Shown here piece after piece: positions 62,057 through 64,000 of a DNA stretch of 64,000 bases; the first letter of the stretch is position 1, and each line of letters opens with the position of its first letter. A program made the position numbers and the translations under genes. Below the pieces are notes generated by a model. That model saw nothing but the letters and a program-made list of their open reading frames with translations, ran no database searches and was not told where the DNA came from. This stretch comes from Syngnathus acus (taxonomy: Eukaryota > Chordata > Actinopteri > Syngnathiformes > Syngnathidae): assembly GCF_901709675.1 (NCBI RefSeq), contig NC_051108.1, positions 248,001 to 312,000 of the forward strand, read 5' to 3'.

Positions 62057-64000
62057 TTATCTGGTGTAGTAGACTCTGTAGTAAACACTCTTGGAGCGCC
62101 ACAGTGAGTAGGAGTTGTCGAACTTGAGCAGGTAGACGCCGCGGCCGGGGTACTGGTGGCTGCCGGCGTACACCTCCTCGTGGCAGTCCCGCCGGTACAC
62201 CGGCACTATCTCGTCCACCTGAGGCTTGCCGGCCTCCTTCTTGGCCTTCTCCTCCTCGCCGGCCGGCTCGCCTGCGGGCAACCAACCGGTAGGTAAGATC
62301 TGTCGATGCGCGGCCCCAGTTGCCGCCCGCCCGCCCTCCTCACCGTCCTCGTCCTCATCCTCGTCGCTCGACTCGGACACGTGCACGCTGACCGAGGCCG
62401 AAGCCGCGTCCGTCCACTCGAAGAAGACCCCGAAGCCGATGTCGTAATAGTCGGTGGCGAATTCCCAGAAGAGGTAGGAGCCCTCTTCGTGCGTGGGCAC
62501 ACGCACCGTCACCACCTCGCCGCGGCCCACCGTGATCACGCTGTCGGCGTCCTGCCGGATCTTCTCTTTGAAGTCTTTGATTTGGGGCCGCGTCCACATG
62601 GAGGGGGCGGCGATGACGGGCGGAGAGTCCGCTGCCGAGTCAAAGGAGAAACAAGGGCAGCGGCAGCCACGTTTACAAACCATGGCCTTCCTTCTTTCCT
62701 GACCACCGCAGAATGTCAAATGGAAGCTAGTGTGAACGAGGAAATAGGCGGAGCGCTTCGTCAGCAATTACGACCTTCCTAGTCTGTCCCCACGTACATA
62801 CAGTACATGACAGTACATGACGGTAGGGCTCCTGCTCTACGACGAAATACAGGAAAAAATGAAGTTTGAAAAAATAATATTCAAACTATTTTATTTGCAA
62901 ACAGCTTTTGGAAAAAAAGAGAAGGAAATGCTTTGCTCCGGACTCACCAAACAGAGGCCCGTTCTCGGACGCTTCCTCGGCCGGCTCGGGCTGCGTGTTC
63001 TCCAGGCAGGGCTCGCCGCCGTTGACGGCGGGCGTGTCCTCCAGCGAAGGCGGCAAAGGCGTCACGGCGGGGGGCTCGCCGGTGCAACAAGCCCCTTGGT
63101 GGCCGTGAGCCACAGACTCGGCGTGCTGCTGCTGCTGCTGCTGCTGCAAGGCCGCCTGCGATGAGAGAAAGGGGGCGGGGCTTACACAAGGGCATGCGGC
63201 CGCAGACCGGAAGCGGTTCAAGTTGCGAGCGAGCCAACGGCCATGTAATAGGGAGGGAGGGATGCGTGCCACCTGCTGCTGGGCCAGCTGGACCTGGTAG
63301 AGCTGCTGCATGTACTGCTGGTAGTGCTGCTCCTGCAGCTGGCGGATGAGGCCCGTCTGCTGCTCGGGACTGTCGGGGTACTGCTGGGCGGCGTACTGCT
63401 GGAACTGCACCGCTGTCTGGGCGTTCAGGGCAGCCATGATCTGTTGCCTGCCGAGCGCAACGAGGCCACCGGGTGAAAAATGCGGGCGAGCGGAGCGACC
63501 GGGCGACCGAGCGAGCGGAGCGACCGGGCGACCGAGCGAGCGGAGCGACCGGGCGACCGGAGCGACCGGGCGACCGAGCGACCGAGCCTCGCACGCACTT
63601 CTGCTGCTCCACCCGTAGCCTCTCCTCCTCCGCCTGTCGCCTTTCCTCTTCCTCCCGCCGCCGCCTCTCCTCCTCCTCCAGCCTCCGCCTCTCCTCCTCC
63701 TGCCGCTGCCTCTCGCGTTCCTCCGCCTCCTGCCGCTGCCGCTCCTCTTCCTCCCTCCTGGGAGGCAAACCGCCATTAGCGAGATTTGGGGCCGGCGATC
63801 CTGCCGTGGCTTTCGCCCAGCTTCGGCGTGCAAGCGGCACACATCTTCAAAAATGTGCTTTGGGGTGGGACCTTTTGCGGTCTTGCTCCTCCCGCTCGAT
63901 CTTGTGCGAGGTGACGTAAGGCGCAAAGAGGTTGCAGCACTTGTTGAGCAGCCGCACAAACTCCACCATGGCCTCCTCCTTCTCCATGTTGCCCAGGGAG
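62057..64000 (-). CDS. acbd3: acbd3, acyl-CoA-binding domain-containing protein 3 (GCP60), partial (3' part)
   Basis: ACBD3 is a Golgi scaffold that binds giantin and PI4KB and helps maintain Golgi structure. Exons read on the minus strand in agreeing phases: 64000-63872 (continues off the edge), 63757-63599, 63447-63273, 63155-62948, 62631-62344, 62271-62057. Order of parts: end of the acyl-CoA-binding domain ([20 protein letters not shown]); a charged coiled coil ([15 protein letters not shown] and on); a glutamine-rich region ([20 protein letters not shown], then YQVQLAQQQ); a Q7 tract; and the C-terminal GOLD domain from [20 protein letters not shown] to [13 protein letters not shown]. 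An acidic insert ([10 protein letters not shown]) sits in the GOLD domain, as in the human protein. The N-terminus is beyond the right edge. Confidence 0.98.
63123..63147 (-). repeat. Polyglutamine-coding CAG tract in acbd3
   Basis: Seven or eight CAG codons at the start of the exon 63155-62948 encode a Q7 tract. Confidence 0.9.
63480..63592. repeat. GC-rich minisatellite (gcgaccgggcgaccgagcga) in an acbd3 intron
   Basis: Interleaved 8-10 bp units (cggagcgacc, gggcgaccga) fill most of the intron between exons 63757-63599 and 63447-63273. Long RSVARS open frames are its translations. Confidence 0.9.

Overview
The window is nuclear DNA of a bony fish with a compact genome, most likely a percomorph teleost. 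Genes are split into many short exons by GT-AG introns, often under 150 bp. Predicted proteins match vertebrate families over their full length. The DNA between genes is full of di-, tetra- and pentanucleotide repeats ((CA)n, (CCAG)n, (GGAT)n) and long G or C runs. No bacterial, viral or organellar genes, no transposase, and no tRNA or rRNA gene were recognised. The species cannot be named from the sequence.

Layout, left to right: itpkb (minus, 3' part off the left edge); cmtr1 (minus, complete, 23 coding exons in 4.4 kb); a candidate 65-residue membrane microprotein gene (plus, 13160-13540, unrecognised); tdrp (plus) converging on fbxo25 (minus); fam110c (minus, single coding exon); about 5.7 kb without a recognised gene; alkal2 (plus) converging on acp1 (minus); tmem18 (minus); nhsl1 (minus, about 19 kb, three alternative first exons); acbd3 (minus, 5' part off the right edge). 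Exon borders were read by hand from splice sites. Border phases agree throughout every assembled gene except for one base in the giant exon of nhsl1.

The order is a mosaic of human segments: itpkb and acbd3 (1q42), cmtr1 (6p21), tdrp-fbxo25 (8p23.3), fam110c-alkal2-acp1-tmem18 (2p25.3) and nhsl1 (6q23-24). The two convergent pairs keep their human relative orientation. The genes do not form one pathway: they cover mRNA cap methylation, inositol phosphate signalling, ubiquitin ligation, receptor tyrosine kinase ligand activity, protein tyrosine dephosphorylation, actin regulation and Golgi organisation.

No new multi-gene system was found. The observations most worth following are: two mutually exclusive acp1 exons only 38 bp apart, too close to be joined to each other; three nhsl1 first exons sharing one splice phase; an apparent one-base frameshift in a C9 run of nhsl1; the alkal2 splice acceptor inside a (CAG)8 run; a 15-bp coding minisatellite in fam110c; and the unrecognised microprotein gene.
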